Shown piece by piece: positions 1 through 7,538 of a DNA stretch of 22,354 bases. Both the position numbers and the translations under genes were made by a program. The notes under the pieces were generated by a model that had not been told where the DNA came from, made no database searches, and was given only the letters and a program-made list of their open reading frames with translations. Origin of the DNA: an uncultured Collinsella sp. GTDB taxonomy: Bacteria; Actinomycetota; Coriobacteriia; Coriobacteriales; Coriobacteriaceae. Each line of letters starts with the position of its first letter. Positions within the stretch are counted from its first letter, which is position 1. The stretch covers positions 1 to 22,354 of the forward strand of contig CATVTM010000034.1 of the NCBI GenBank assembly GCA_958346935.1, given 5' to 3'.

Positions 1-505
1 CGACCGGATCGTCGTATACATGCAGGCCGTCAGCCATCATCTCGACCACGATGCTGCGCTGGCTGTCGCCGATAATCCAATGGAGCAGCGACACGCCCAG
101 CCCCTCTCCGGCAGATTTGGCGACAATCACCGTGTCGCGCAGCGCGGCCTCGACCTCATCAACCGTCGAGAACGTCGCTGCCACCCACAGTGGGAACTCA
201 TAGGCCGCGATATTGGTCTTGCCGTCGACAGGGTCCTCGGCATACTCGGCATAACCCGGGAAATTGAGACCCGCCACGGCGAGGCCCGCATCGTTGCCGC
301 AATCGAAGAACATAGGGTAGTTCTTGTAATCGATGCACATACCGATCACCGCGTGCGCCGCTGTCGCGTCGTCGATAAACGAATACGGAATGTGGAACCC
401 GCGCGGCATCACGCGAACCTGTTGGCCGTAGTCAAAGCTCCAGTCGAGGTTGCGGCCTAGATACATGTGGCCAGAATTATCGGTAAATCGAATGCTCGTA
501 CACAT
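1..505 (-). CDS. bsh: Bile salt hydrolase / choloylglycine hydrolase, N-terminal 168 residues (cut by window edge)
   Basis: This is an Ntn-hydrolase of the choloylglycine hydrolase family. Bile salt hydrolases deconjugate glycine- or taurine-linked bile acids in the cytoplasm of gut bacteria. The protein opens MCTSIRF, so Cys2 becomes the N-terminal nucleophile after Met removal. Arg18 and Asp21 (GRNLDW) are at the family's catalytic positions. The stretch GLNFPGYAEY places Asn81 where bile salt hydrolases carry Asn82, whereas penicillin V acylases usually have Tyr, so bile salts are the likelier substrate. The ATG at 503-505 (minus strand) has an AGGAGG ribosome site four bases upstream. The C-terminal half, with the later Asn and Arg active-site residues, lies outside the window, so integrity cannot be judged. 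Family membership is seen; substrate choice is inferred. Confidence 0.9.
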   Translation of the reverse strand, partial: MCTSIRFTDNSGHMYLGRNLDWSFDYGQQVRVMPRGFHIPYSFIDDATAAHAVIGMCIDYKNYPMFFDCGNDAGLAVAGLNFPGYAEYAEDPVDGKTNIAAYEFPLWVAATFSTVDEVEAALRDTVIVAKSAGEGLGVSLLHWIIGDSQRSIVVEMMADGLHVYDDPV

Positions 506-561
506 AGCGCCTCCTTGCTTTACGTTCCTGCTAAGGTTATTGTCACCAAACAAAAAGGCGC

Positions 562-602
562 TAAACACAAAAGCCCGGACATGACAACAATGTCACGCCC
601 GG
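562..602 (-). terminator. Probable intrinsic terminator of the deformylase gene
   Basis: On the minus strand an imperfect hairpin (arms CCGG and TGACA/TGTCA, with two mismatches) is followed by TTTTGTGTTT. It lies about 35 bases past the deformylase stop and ahead of the bile salt hydrolase gene, so the two minus-strand genes are probably transcribed separately. Confidence 0.5.
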
Positions 603-636
603 ACCAAAAGAGACGAAGTGCGGTGCTTTGGTCCCC

Positions 637-1056
637 TTAGACCAACTTTCCTAGACAGTGGTCAATCATGTGTTGAATCATCTGCGCCTCGAAGCCCACA
701 AAGTCCTGCTTGCGCTCGCGCATCTTGCCGTCGACGATCACGTCATAAGCGACCTTGCACTTGATATAGCGCGTGGACTTGGTGACCTCCTCGTGCGTCA
801 GGCAGCTCTCCTCCATCTTGCTGGCGCCCAAGCCAAACACCAGACGGGGGTTATAGAGCACGTGGGGCTCGCCGGCGTCGTCCAGATAGACGCAGACCTT
901 CTTGGTAACGCCAATCTGGTTGGCGGCCAAGCAGCCGGCATCATCGAGCGACTTGATAGTATCAATCAGATCCTGAGCGACCGACTCGTCCTCGACAGTC
1001 GCAACCTCGCAACGCTGAGACAGGATAGCCTCGTCGCGGCAGAGCTCTTTAATCAT
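637..1056 (-). CDS. Small peptide deformylase-family protein with altered HExxH motif
   Basis: Peptide deformylases remove the formyl group from nascent N-termini using a metal held by one Cys and two His. Here the three family motifs are recognisable in a short 139-residue protein: AGCLAANQ (Gln47), ESCLT (Cys85) and QHMIDH (His129, His133). The metal ligands Cys and both His are present, but the catalytic Glu of HExDH is Met130. The first motif also deviates from GxGLAAxQ. Start: the ATG at 1054-1056 has GGAGG five bases upstream, whereas the in-frame ATG 12 bases earlier has no ribosome site. Length and style match the small deformylase-like proteins of anaerobic gut bacteria. It may be an inactive or repurposed homologue, and the cell would then need a second deformylase elsewhere. 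Family is certain; activity is doubtful. Confidence 0.85.
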   Translation of the reverse strand: MIKELCRDEAILSQRCEVATVEDESVAQDLIDTIKSLDDAGCLAANQIGVTKKVCVYLDDAGEPHVLYNPRLVFGLGASKMEESCLTHEEVTKSTRYIKCKVAYDVIVDGKMRERKQDFVGFEAQMIQHMIDHCLGKLV

Positions 1057-1089
1057 ACGTTCCTCCATAGGGGTCGTTGTAACCGCTTA

Positions 1090-1095
1090 AGTATA
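1090..1095 (-). promoter_or_regulatory. Possible -10 element of the deformylase gene
   Basis: TATACT on the minus strand, about 35 bases upstream of the deformylase start, matches the -10 consensus at five of six positions. No convincing -35 box is visible at 16-18 bases. Confidence 0.3.
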
Positions 1096-1249
1096 CGGTA
1101 CCTACACAATTTCATGCGAAAGATACCGCCCGTCCGTTACAAACCGCCGAACATCAACATGCGAGGAACACCAACTTCACAAAGGCGATATAGTGGGTGG
1201 GTTCGTGTCAATCGGCCTAAACTCGGGGCCGAACAAGGAAAGGGTATGC

Positions 1250-2563
1250 ATGGACGAACTTTTTCACGTCAGTGAGCGCAAGTCCACAATCGGGACCGAA
1301 CTTCGCGCTGGACTGACAACATTCCTGGCGATGGCCTACATCATCGCCGTCAACCCTGCGGTGCTCTCGGGCGCCGGCATCGATGCGGGAGCGCTCGCCT
1401 GCGCCACCTGCCTGGGCGCCGGCATCATGACCATCTGCATGGGTATCTTCGCCAACCGCCCGCTCGCCTGTGCGTCGGGTCTGGGCATCAACGCCATGAT
1501 TGCGGGCATCGCCACCACCATGTGCGGCGGCGACTGGCACGTGGCCATGAGCGTTATCTTCCTCGAGGGCGTCGTCATCTTGCTGCTCGTCCTTTGCGGC
1601 CTGCGCGAGGCCATCATGGACGCCATCCCCGTGGTCCTGCGCCACGCCATCTCGGTGGGCCTGGGCCTGTTTATCGCCATGATCGGCCTGTGCGACGCCG
1701 GCATCATCACCGCTGGCGCCGGCACGCTCGTCGGCTTGGGTGACATCACCTCCCCCACCTTTATCGTCGGCATCATCTCCATCGTCGTGACGGTTGCCCT
1801 GGCTTCCCGCAACGTGCCGGGCTCGCTGCTCATCGGCATCATCGTCGCCGTTATCGCCGGTATCCCGCTGGGCGTCACCCATGCGCCCGAGGGCCTCATC
1901 GCACCGCTCGACTTCTCGACCTTTGGCGCCCCGTTTGCCAGCACCGCCGACGGCAACATGGCCATCGTGAAAGTTCTGACCGACCCGATGCTGCTCGTCG
2001 TTGCCTTCTCGCTGCTCATGAGCGACTTCTTCGACACCATGGGCACTGCGATGGCCGTCGCCAAGCAGGGCGAGTTCCTGACCGAGGACGGCAATGTCGA
2101 GGACATCCGTCCCATCCTGGTCGTCGACTCCGTGGCCGCTGCTGCCGGTGGCTTTATGGGCGTCTCCTCCATCACTACCTTCGTCGAGTCCACCTCTGGC
2201 GCTGCCGACGGTGGTCGCACGGGCCTCACCTCCGTCACCACCGGCGTGCTGTTCATTCTCGCCGCGTTCTTCTCCCCCATCGTCACCATCGTTTCCAGCG
2301 CCGCCACCTGCGGTGCTCTGGTCTACGTCGGCTACCTCATGATGAGCGAGGCCTCCGAGATCGACTGGTCCGACGTGTCGCAGGGTTTCCCGGCGTTCAT
2401 GATTGTCGCCGGCGTGCCCTTCACCTACTCCATCTCTGCCGGCATTGGTCTGGGCTTTATCGCCTACGTGGTCGTCGCGCTCTTTAAGGGCGAGGCATCC
2501 AAGATCAAGCCGCTCATGTGGATCGCAGCCCTTGCCTTCCTCGTCTACTTCTTTGTAGCGTAG
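1250..2563 (+). CDS. AzgA-type NCS2 guanine/hypoxanthine permease
   Basis: A 437-residue, very hydrophobic protein of the NCS2 nucleobase transporter family, AzgA branch, which imports hypoxanthine, guanine or adenine by proton symport. AzgA-branch hallmarks are visible: ELRAGLTTFLAMAYIIAVNP near the N-terminus, ASGLGINAMI around TM3, SDFFDTMGTAMAVA in the middle and GVSSITTFVESTSGAADGGRTG around TM10. Length is normal for the family. Start: the ATG at 1250 follows AAGGAAAGGG; an upstream in-frame GTG at 1193 has no ribosome site. The final codons (from Trp at 2519 to the stop) recur at 4566-4610, marking the left edge of a duplication. A terminator follows 30 bases past the stop. No purine riboswitch is seen upstream. 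The exact purine specificity is inferred. Confidence 0.9.
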   Translation: MDELFHVSERKSTIGTELRAGLTTFLAMAYIIAVNPAVLSGAGIDAGALACATCLGAGIMTICMGIFANRPLACASGLGINAMIAGIATTMCGGDWHVAMSVIFLEGVVILLLVLCGLREAIMDAIPVVLRHAISVGLGLFIAMIGLCDAGIITAGAGTLVGLGDITSPTFIVGIISIVVTVALASRNVPGSLLIGIIVAVIAGIPLGVTHAPEGLIAPLDFSTFGAPFASTADGNMAIVKVLTDPMLLVVAFSLLMSDFFDTMGTAMAVAKQGEFLTEDGNVEDIRPILVVDSVAAAAGGFMGVSSITTFVESTSGAADGGRTGLTSVTTGVLFILAAFFSPIVTIVSSAATCGALVYVGYLMMSEASEIDWSDVSQGFPAFMIVAGVPFTYSISAGIGLGFIAYVVVALFKGEASKIKPLMWIAALAFLVYFFVA

Positions 2564-2589
2564 GCGCAAGATTCGCAATACCAAACAGC

Positions 2590-2632
2590 AAAGCGCGGAG
2601 TCGCATCGAGCGGCTCCGCGCTTTGCTTTTAA
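2590..2632 (+). terminator. Intrinsic terminator after the purine permease
   Basis: An AAAGCGCGGAG...CTCCGCGCTTT hairpin is followed by GCTTTT. It is largely palindromic with an A-tract on the left, so it may stop transcription from both sides. A diverged copy sits at 4636-4676. Confidence 0.85.
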
Positions 2633-2742
2633 AGCCAGGCGCCACACGGACGCGCGATGTATTGCTTCGCAAGTTTTGGACGTTTTGCTCTCCAAACGGC
2701 ACTACCGCCGGCTACATCCTGCAGATATGCTGGGCGTAATCG

Positions 2743-2755
2743 CATAGGCCCTATG
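2743..2755 (+). promoter_or_regulatory. Conserved palindrome CATAGGCCCTATG upstream of the first surface-protein gene
   Basis: A 13-base palindrome (odd centre) ends 15 bases before the start codon and overlaps the region just upstream of the ribosome site. The 11-base core ATAGGCCCTAT is identical at 4788-4798 in the same position ahead of the paralogue, although most of the surrounding bases have diverged. A -10-like TATGCT (2736-2741) precedes it. It is a candidate operator or 5'-UTR element; function is inferred from conservation only. Confidence 0.45.
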
Positions 2756-2770
2756 AGGATGGGAGTAACC

Positions 2771-4543
2771 ATGGCCGCCTTGTTCACGACCCCCAAGCGC
2801 AATGACAAAACCTCTGGAGCCCATTTTGTCGAGCCCGACGTGCGCCGTCGCACACTGCTCGCACACGGCAGCTGGCGCCGCGTGACACGCCGCATCGTTG
2901 TAGGCGCCGTATGCGCGCTCACGGTAAGTTCGCTGCTCATGCCGAGCGTCTCGCTCGCGGCCGAGTGGGTGGACGTCGGCGGCACCCAATACAACGCCGG
3001 CACCGCGGCGGGCGACGCCGCCGGCACCTGGAGCTGGGACGGCGCCGACGACATGAAGCTCAACGGCTATAACGGCGGCGCGATCGAGGCAGCGGGCAAG
3101 CTCAACGTGAGCTACGAGGGCAACAACACCGTCACTAACGACAACGGCCGCGGCATCAAGGTTAAGGATGGCGCGAACGAGAACGCCGAGCTTAATATTC
3201 AGGGCGACGCGTCCAGCACGCTCAACGTGACATCTTCTCGTGACGCCATCACTTCCGTCGGCAACATCAACATCGACGGCGCTGGCACTGTCAACGCCAC
3301 GAGCACCGAGCACGATGCCATCGATGCCGGGGGCGATGTCACCATCAAGGGCTCGGGAAACGTTAACGCCACGGGCGATTCGGATGGCATCAGGGCCGAC
3401 GGCAACATCACGATCGACAACAGCGGAACCGTCACCGCCAAGGCCACCGAGGATCAGGGTATCGATGCTAACGAGAACCTCATCATAAAGGGCGGCGGCA
3501 AGGTAGAGGCAAGCTCTATCAAAGACAATGCGATTTGGGCCGACGGCAACATCGAGATCTCGGGTGGCAGCCAGGTCAAGGCAAGCTCCGAGGAAGACGC
3601 CGCCATCGACGGTAAAAACAGCCTCACGGTCACGAACGCTTCCCTCAACGCAAGTGGCGTTGGGTATGGCATCTATGTCTACAAGGGCATCACGCTCGAT
3701 GGCGCGACCGTGACGGTCCGCGCAAGCTCAGATGGCGGGGAAGCCAGCGCACTCTTCACCGATGAGGACAACATCGTCATCAAGAACGGCTCGACTGTGG
3801 ATGCGCTCGCAGAAGGCAGGTTCTCGGTTGCAATCTCCACCAGTAATTTCTACTCCGACGAAGCGGGTGGCCATATCTACATCAGCGACTCCGTTGTCAA
3901 GGCCATAGCCCGCTATGCCGAGACCGGCGGCGACGGCCCCGACCACTACAGTGGAGACCAAAACGACGAAATCATCCCTGAGTCCGAGGGCCTGAACATC
4001 GGCATCTTCGCGCAGACCGAGAAGGGCATCACGCCCGCGACCATCTCGATCGTCCGCAGCAGGGTCACGGCCGAGGGAGACACGGCGGCAATCTTCGCCC
4101 TTGCCATGAGCGCGGACGGCAAGGCGATCGGCACCATCGAAATCGAAGGAGCCACCATCCAGACGCCTGAAGGCGGCAAGGTCATTGACTATCGCAACAA
4201 GGAAGAACTCAGCGACGGCATCGTCTACGAGGCGGGTCAAACCATCGGCACGGGCGACGCCGTGATCGACTCCCCCTACAACGAAGCAGTCGCCAAGAGC
4301 ACGGTCATCGTGCCTCCCGAGGAGACCAAGCCCGAGGAAAAGCACGGCAAGACCAAGCCCGAGGGTTCCAAGTCCGAGGGCACGAAGACAACCAAGACCG
4401 TTGCAGTTGCAGCCAAGGGAGCCAAGACCGTCGGCAAGCTCGCGGCAACCGGCGACACCTCGAACGCAGCCATCGTGGCAGCCGCCCTTGCGGGAACAGC
4501 CGCCATCGCCGCAGGCGCCCTGGCGAGTCGCAAACGCTCGTAA
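2771..4543 (+). CDS. Sortase-anchored surface protein with beta-helix-like repeat domain (copy 1)
   Basis: A 590-residue predicted cell-wall protein. Residues 1-64 form a long signal peptide: a basic N-region with TRR, a hydrophobic stretch 42-60, and likely cleavage after SLAA. Residues about 166-330 hold 23-24-residue repeats of the pattern xIxIxGxGxVxAxSxxxDAIxAxGN, typical of right-handed parallel beta-helices. The style resembles the carbohydrate-binding Cthe_2159 family (PF14262), but that assignment is from memory of the pattern. A linker rich in Pro, Glu and Lys precedes LAATGD (557-562), a hydrophobic helix and a terminal RKRS, which is a class E-type LAxTG sorting signal. Start: the ATG at 2771 with GGGAG upstream; earlier in-frame codons lie across the palindrome and spacer. 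Tandem paralogue at 4815. Possible role: binding glycans or adhesion at the surface. Confidence 0.8.
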   Translation: MAALFTTPKRNDKTSGAHFVEPDVRRRTLLAHGSWRRVTRRIVVGAVCALTVSSLLMPSVSLAAEWVDVGGTQYNAGTAAGDAAGTWSWDGADDMKLNGYNGGAIEAAGKLNVSYEGNNTVTNDNGRGIKVKDGANENAELNIQGDASSTLNVTSSRDAITSVGNINIDGAGTVNATSTEHDAIDAGGDVTIKGSGNVNATGDSDGIRADGNITIDNSGTVTAKATEDQGIDANENLIIKGGGKVEASSIKDNAIWADGNIEISGGSQVKASSEEDAAIDGKNSLTVTNASLNASGVGYGIYVYKGITLDGATVTVRASSDGGEASALFTDEDNIVIKNGSTVDALAEGRFSVAISTSNFYSDEAGGHIYISDSVVKAIARYAETGGDGPDHYSGDQNDEIIPESEGLNIGIFAQTEKGITPATISIVRSRVTAEGDTAAIFALAMSADGKAIGTIEIEGATIQTPEGGKVIDYRNKEELSDGIVYEAGQTIGTGDAVIDSPYNEAVAKSTVIVPPEETKPEEKHGKTKPEGSKSEGTKTTKTVAVAAKGAKTVGKLAATGDTSNAAIVAAALAGTAAIAAGALASRKRS

Positions 4544-4565
4544 ACACTTTTTCGCACAGGACGGG

Positions 4566-4610
4566 TGGATCGCAGCCCTTGCCTTCCCCGTCTACTTCTT
4601 CGTAGCGTAA
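4566..4610 (+). pseudogene. Duplicated 3' tail of the purine permease gene
   Basis: These bases encode WIAALAFPVYFFVA plus a stop, almost the same as the true permease C-terminus WIAALAFLVYFFVA (2519-2563). Over the 44 bases from TGG into the stop codon there are only two differences, both transitions. No start or ribosome site belongs to it. It is a scar of the tandem duplication that made the second surface-protein gene and is not expressed as a gene. Confidence 0.85.
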
Positions 4611-4635
4611 GGGCAAGGCTGCAAAAGCTGAACAA

Positions 4636-4676
4636 TAAAGCGCGGAGTCGCCATGCGGCCCCGCGCTTTTCTTTTA
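4636..4676 (+). terminator. Intrinsic terminator between the two surface-protein genes
   Basis: AAAGCGCGG pairs with CCGCGCTTT and is followed by TCTTTT. It is the diverged copy of the permease terminator at 2590-2632 and now terminates the first surface-protein gene. Confidence 0.8.
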
Positions 4677-4787
4677 GCGTCGGTCCCTGCGCCGGCGTGC
4701 GGCCTATTTCTCCCCCATTTTGGCCATTTTGCCCTCCAAACGGCACTACCGCCGGCAACATCCAGCAGATACGCTGAACCTAGCCGT

Positions 4788-4798
4788 ATAGGCCCTAT
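4788..4798 (+). promoter_or_regulatory. Conserved palindrome ATAGGCCCTAT upstream of the second surface-protein gene
   Basis: This is the identical 11-base palindromic core found at 2744-2754, at the same distance from the start codon. A -10-like TACGCT lies at 4770-4775. Retention in both copies suggests a regulatory or leader function. Confidence 0.45.
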
Positions 4799-4814
4799 GA
4801 GAACGGGAGCAACC

Positions 4815-6605
4815 ATGGCAGCCTTGTTCACGACCCCCAAACGCAATGACACTACCGCCGGAACCCATGTTGCCGAACCCGACGTTCGCCGTCGCATAGG
4901 ACTCGCGCACGGCAGCTGGCGCCGCGTGACGCGCCGCATCGTCGTAGGCGCCGTGTGCGCGCTCACGGCGAGCTCGCTGCTCATGCCGAGCGTCTCGCTC
5001 GCGGCGGAATGGGTCAAGGTCGGCGAAACCAAATACAACGCCGGCACTGCGGCGGGCGACGAGACCGGCACCTGGTCGTGGGACGGCGCCGACGACTTGA
5101 AGCTCAACAACTATAACGGCGGCGAGATCCAGGCCGCAGGCAAGCTCAACGTGAATTACTCGGGAAACAACATCGTCACTGCCGACTGGATCGAAGGCAT
5201 CAAGGCTTCTCATGGCAAGAATGAGAACGCCGAGCTCAATATCCAAGGCAACGCGGGCAGCACGCTCAGCGTGACATCTACTGAGGACGCTATCCTCTCC
5301 ACGGGTAATATCAACATCGACGGAGCCGGATCCGTCAACGCCACGAGCGCTGGATTTGATGCCATCGACGCCGAGGGCGATCTCGCTATCAAAGGTTCGG
5401 GCAACGTCAACGCCACGGGCGTATCGGATGGCATCAGGGCAAACGGCAATATCACGATTGACGACAGCGGGGCCGTCACCGCCAGGGCTACCAAGGACAA
5501 GGGTATCGGAACCGACAAGAACCTCACCATCAAGGGTGGCGGCACAGTCGAGGCAAGCTCAGCCGATGGTGAGGCCATTTGGAGCGGCGGCAACATCAAT
5601 ATCTCGGACGGCAGCCAGGTCAAGGCGAGCTCCGAGAAAGACGCCGCCGTCGAGGCCAAGGGCAGCCTCGCAGCCACAAACGCCTCCCTCAACGCAAACG
5701 GTGTTGAATATGGCGTCTATGCCCACAAGGGCATCACACTCGATCATGCAAACGTGACAGTCCGCGCAAGTAAAGGCAGATACGGTGGCGCCATTGCCCT
5801 CTTCACCTACCAAGACGATATCGTCGTCAAGAACGGCTCCACCGTGGACGCGTTTGCGGAAGGCGAGGTTTCGGCTGCATTCTCCACCAGAAACGATCGA
5901 CCCAACGAGGAGGGTGGCCACATCTACATCAGCGACTCCGTTGTCAAGGCCATAGCCCGCTATGTCGAGAACGGCGACGGCCCCATCCCCTACAGCGAAA
6001 ACCAAGATGGTGAGACGAGCCCCGAGCCCCAAGGCGAGAACATCGGCATCATCGCCCAGACCAGCGAGGGCGTCACACCCGCAGTCATCTCGATCATCCG
6101 CAGCAAGGTAACGGCCGAAGGAGATACAGCGGCAATCTTTGCCCGTGCCATGAGCGCTGACGGCAAGACAATCGGCACCATCAAGATTGAGAACGCCGCC
6201 ATCCAGACGCCCGAAGGCGGCAAGGTCATTGACTATCGCAAGCTCCGTGACGGCATCTACGAGGCAGGCCAAGCCATCGGCACGGGCGACGCTGTGATCG
6301 ACTCCCCCTATAACGAAGCTGTCGCCAAGAGCATGGTCATCGCACCTCCCGAGGTAGCCAAGCCGGAAGACCCCAAGCCCGACGAGACCAAGCCCGCAGA
6401 AAGCAAGCCCGCGGAGTCCAAGCAGAACCCCAAGCCTGAGGGCTCAAAGCCGACCAAGGCCGTTGCGGCTTCAATCACGAAAGCCAAGACTACCGGCGTG
6501 CTCGCGGCAACCGGCGACACCTCGGGTGCGGCCATCGTGGCAACCGTCCTTGCGGGAACAGCCGCTATCGCCGCAGGCACCATGGCGAGCCGCAAGCGCT
6601 CTTAG
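4815..6605 (+). CDS. Sortase-anchored surface protein with beta-helix-like repeat domain (copy 2)
   Basis: A 596-residue paralogue of the protein at 2771-4543, collinear over its whole length. It has the same signal peptide (RRVTRRIVVGAVCAL...SLAA), the same mature start EWVKVG, the 23-24-residue beta-helix-like repeats, the HIYISDSVVKAIARY segment, and LAATGD at 563-568 followed by a hydrophobic helix and RKRS. The linker differs: it is expanded with KPAESKPAESK-type Pro/Lys/Glu repeats. The signal peptide, the HIYISDSVV region and the C-terminus are the best conserved parts, while the repeat faces vary more, as expected if ligand surfaces are diversifying. Start: the ATG at 4815 with GGGAG upstream, in the same context as copy 1. 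A strong terminator follows. Exact ligand unknown; surface display via an LAxTG sortase is inferred. Confidence 0.8.
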   Translation: MAALFTTPKRNDTTAGTHVAEPDVRRRIGLAHGSWRRVTRRIVVGAVCALTASSLLMPSVSLAAEWVKVGETKYNAGTAAGDETGTWSWDGADDLKLNNYNGGEIQAAGKLNVNYSGNNIVTADWIEGIKASHGKNENAELNIQGNAGSTLSVTSTEDAILSTGNINIDGAGSVNATSAGFDAIDAEGDLAIKGSGNVNATGVSDGIRANGNITIDDSGAVTARATKDKGIGTDKNLTIKGGGTVEASSADGEAIWSGGNINISDGSQVKASSEKDAAVEAKGSLAATNASLNANGVEYGVYAHKGITLDHANVTVRASKGRYGGAIALFTYQDDIVVKNGSTVDAFAEGEVSAAFSTRNDRPNEEGGHIYISDSVVKAIARYVENGDGPIPYSENQDGETSPEPQGENIGIIAQTSEGVTPAVISIIRSKVTAEGDTAAIFARAMSADGKTIGTIKIENAAIQTPEGGKVIDYRKLRDGIYEAGQAIGTGDAVIDSPYNEAVAKSMVIAPPEVAKPEDPKPDETKPAESKPAESKQNPKPEGSKPTKAVAASITKAKTTGVLAATGDTSGAAIVATVLAGTAAIAAGTMASRKRS

Positions 6606-6662
6606 ACGCCTCTGCGCACATGGCAGCTCCCGCGAAGGCCCCGAGTCCCAGCACCGTTTAAC

Positions 6663-6702
6663 AACGCCACCGCCGAGCTCCCCTCCGGCGGTGGCGTTTT
6701 CC
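6663..6702 (+). terminator. Intrinsic terminator after the second surface-protein gene
   Basis: A perfect 13-base stem, AACGCCACCGCCG with CGGCGGTGGCGTT, ends in a short T run (TTTT). Confidence 0.85.
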
Positions 6703-6812
6703 ATATGCGTCCGCAGGGTATGCACGAGATTGTCTTTGGTCTAGCCCAACCTGCATGAGCCGGCGTGCGACAATGGGGGCCGTCGATATCACAACGCCAA
6801 GAGAAGCCCGTC

Positions 6813-7478
6813 ATGGAAGCGCATCAAAAGCAGATAACCGTTCATGCACAGCATGCCGAAAGCGCACCAGTCATCTATCTTCCCGTGGTCATGGGCGACG
6901 GCACGGAGGTTTATGAACGCTGCCGAGAGCTCAACTGCCCGCCCTTCACGCTTGTCGGCATTGGCAGCCTCAACTGGAATCGCGAGCTGAGCCCCTGGGG
7001 ATGCGACGGAACCGTGCGCGATGCCGAGCCCTTTGGCGGTCAGGCCGCTGGTTTTCTTGACGAGTTGTTGAAGCAGATAATCCCAGAGGCCGAATCATCG
7101 CTCCCGCAACCGCCCACCTGGCGCGGCGTTGCCGGCTACTCGTTGGCGGGTCTTTTTGCACTGTGGGCACTTTGGCAAACAGATGTCTTTGAGCGCGCGG
7201 CGAGTGCATCGGGATCGCTGTGGTTCCCCGGCTTTATCGACTACGCGCGCGAGCGCACGATGACAGCTACGCCCGACGCCGTCTATCTGTCACTCGGCAA
7301 AAAGGAAACCAAGACGCCCAACCGCATGATGCGGCACGTACTCGACGATACGCGCGCGATGGAAGAGCTGTTTATCGAGCGTGACATTCCAACAACGCTG
7401 GAGCTCAACCCCGGCAATCACTTTACCCAAACTGACCTGCGCATGGCACGCGGCATCCACTGGATACTGACGCATTAA
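6813..7478 (+). CDS. Alpha/beta hydrolase, esterase (PF00756-like) family
   Basis: A 221-residue predicted cytoplasmic esterase with no signal peptide. The nucleophile elbow GYSLAG puts the catalytic Ser at 110. A C-terminal GNHFTQ supplies the likely catalytic His (203), and LGKKETKTPN fits the segment before the acidic residue in this family. The protein is short compared with many esterase D-type enzymes but looks complete. Related proteins are often annotated as IroE/Fes-like or acyl-ester hydrolases. Nothing nearby points to siderophores, so the substrate is unknown. Start: the ATG at 6813 preceded by AGAGAAG; the 16 extra upstream in-frame codons lack a ribosome site. It is monocistronic, between two terminators. 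Confidence 0.75.
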   Translation: MEAHQKQITVHAQHAESAPVIYLPVVMGDGTEVYERCRELNCPPFTLVGIGSLNWNRELSPWGCDGTVRDAEPFGGQAAGFLDELLKQIIPEAESSLPQPPTWRGVAGYSLAGLFALWALWQTDVFERAASASGSLWFPGFIDYARERTMTATPDAVYLSLGKKETKTPNRMMRHVLDDTRAMEELFIERDIPTTLELNPGNHFTQTDLRMARGIHWILTH

Positions 7479-7518
7479 AAATGGCATCCACGCGTACATA
7501 CGCATGGACGCCATTTTT
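7477..7518. terminator. Bidirectional terminator between esterase and uracil permease
   Basis: AAAAATGGC pairs with GCCATTTTT and the stem continues with minor mismatches to a TACATA loop. The A-tract and T-tract allow it to end both converging genes. It begins inside the esterase stop codon. Confidence 0.85.
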
Positions 7519-7538
7519 AATTTGGCTGAACGCAGCTG

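Larger units (their letters stand above)
2519..6625 (+). repeat. Direct tandem duplication of about 2.04 kb
   Basis: Unit 1 runs from about 2519 to 4562 and unit 2 from about 4566 to 6625. Corresponding points are offset by 2047 bases at the permease tail and 2044 at the start codons. Each unit holds the permease tail, terminator, leader with palindrome, and a surface-protein gene. Weak similarity continues about 25 bases past both stop codons (CGCACA.GG), which places the right breakpoint near 4560. Confidence 0.85.

Noticed and set aside
571..608. Direct repeat GCCCGGAC (573-580 and 597-604) as an attachment site or mobile-element end
   Set aside because: The two copies are explained as parts of the imperfect terminator hairpin, and no mobile gene lies nearby.
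1069..1249. Purine riboswitch ahead of the AzgA-type permease
   Set aside because: I looked for the conserved purine-aptamer core and loop sequences and saw none. A TATAGT at 1189-1194 has no matching -35.
1217..2695. A 492-codon open frame antisense to the purine permease
   Set aside because: Its translation is very rich in Asp, Gly, His and Arg with no family pattern. It mirrors a clear membrane transporter on the plus strand and is a GC-rich shadow.
2657..2770. An N-terminal extension of the first surface protein back to an ATG at 2657
   Set aside because: The extra 38 codons cross the palindrome and leader, lack a ribosome site, and would bury the signal peptide deeper. The same leader before copy 2 is not conserved as protein.
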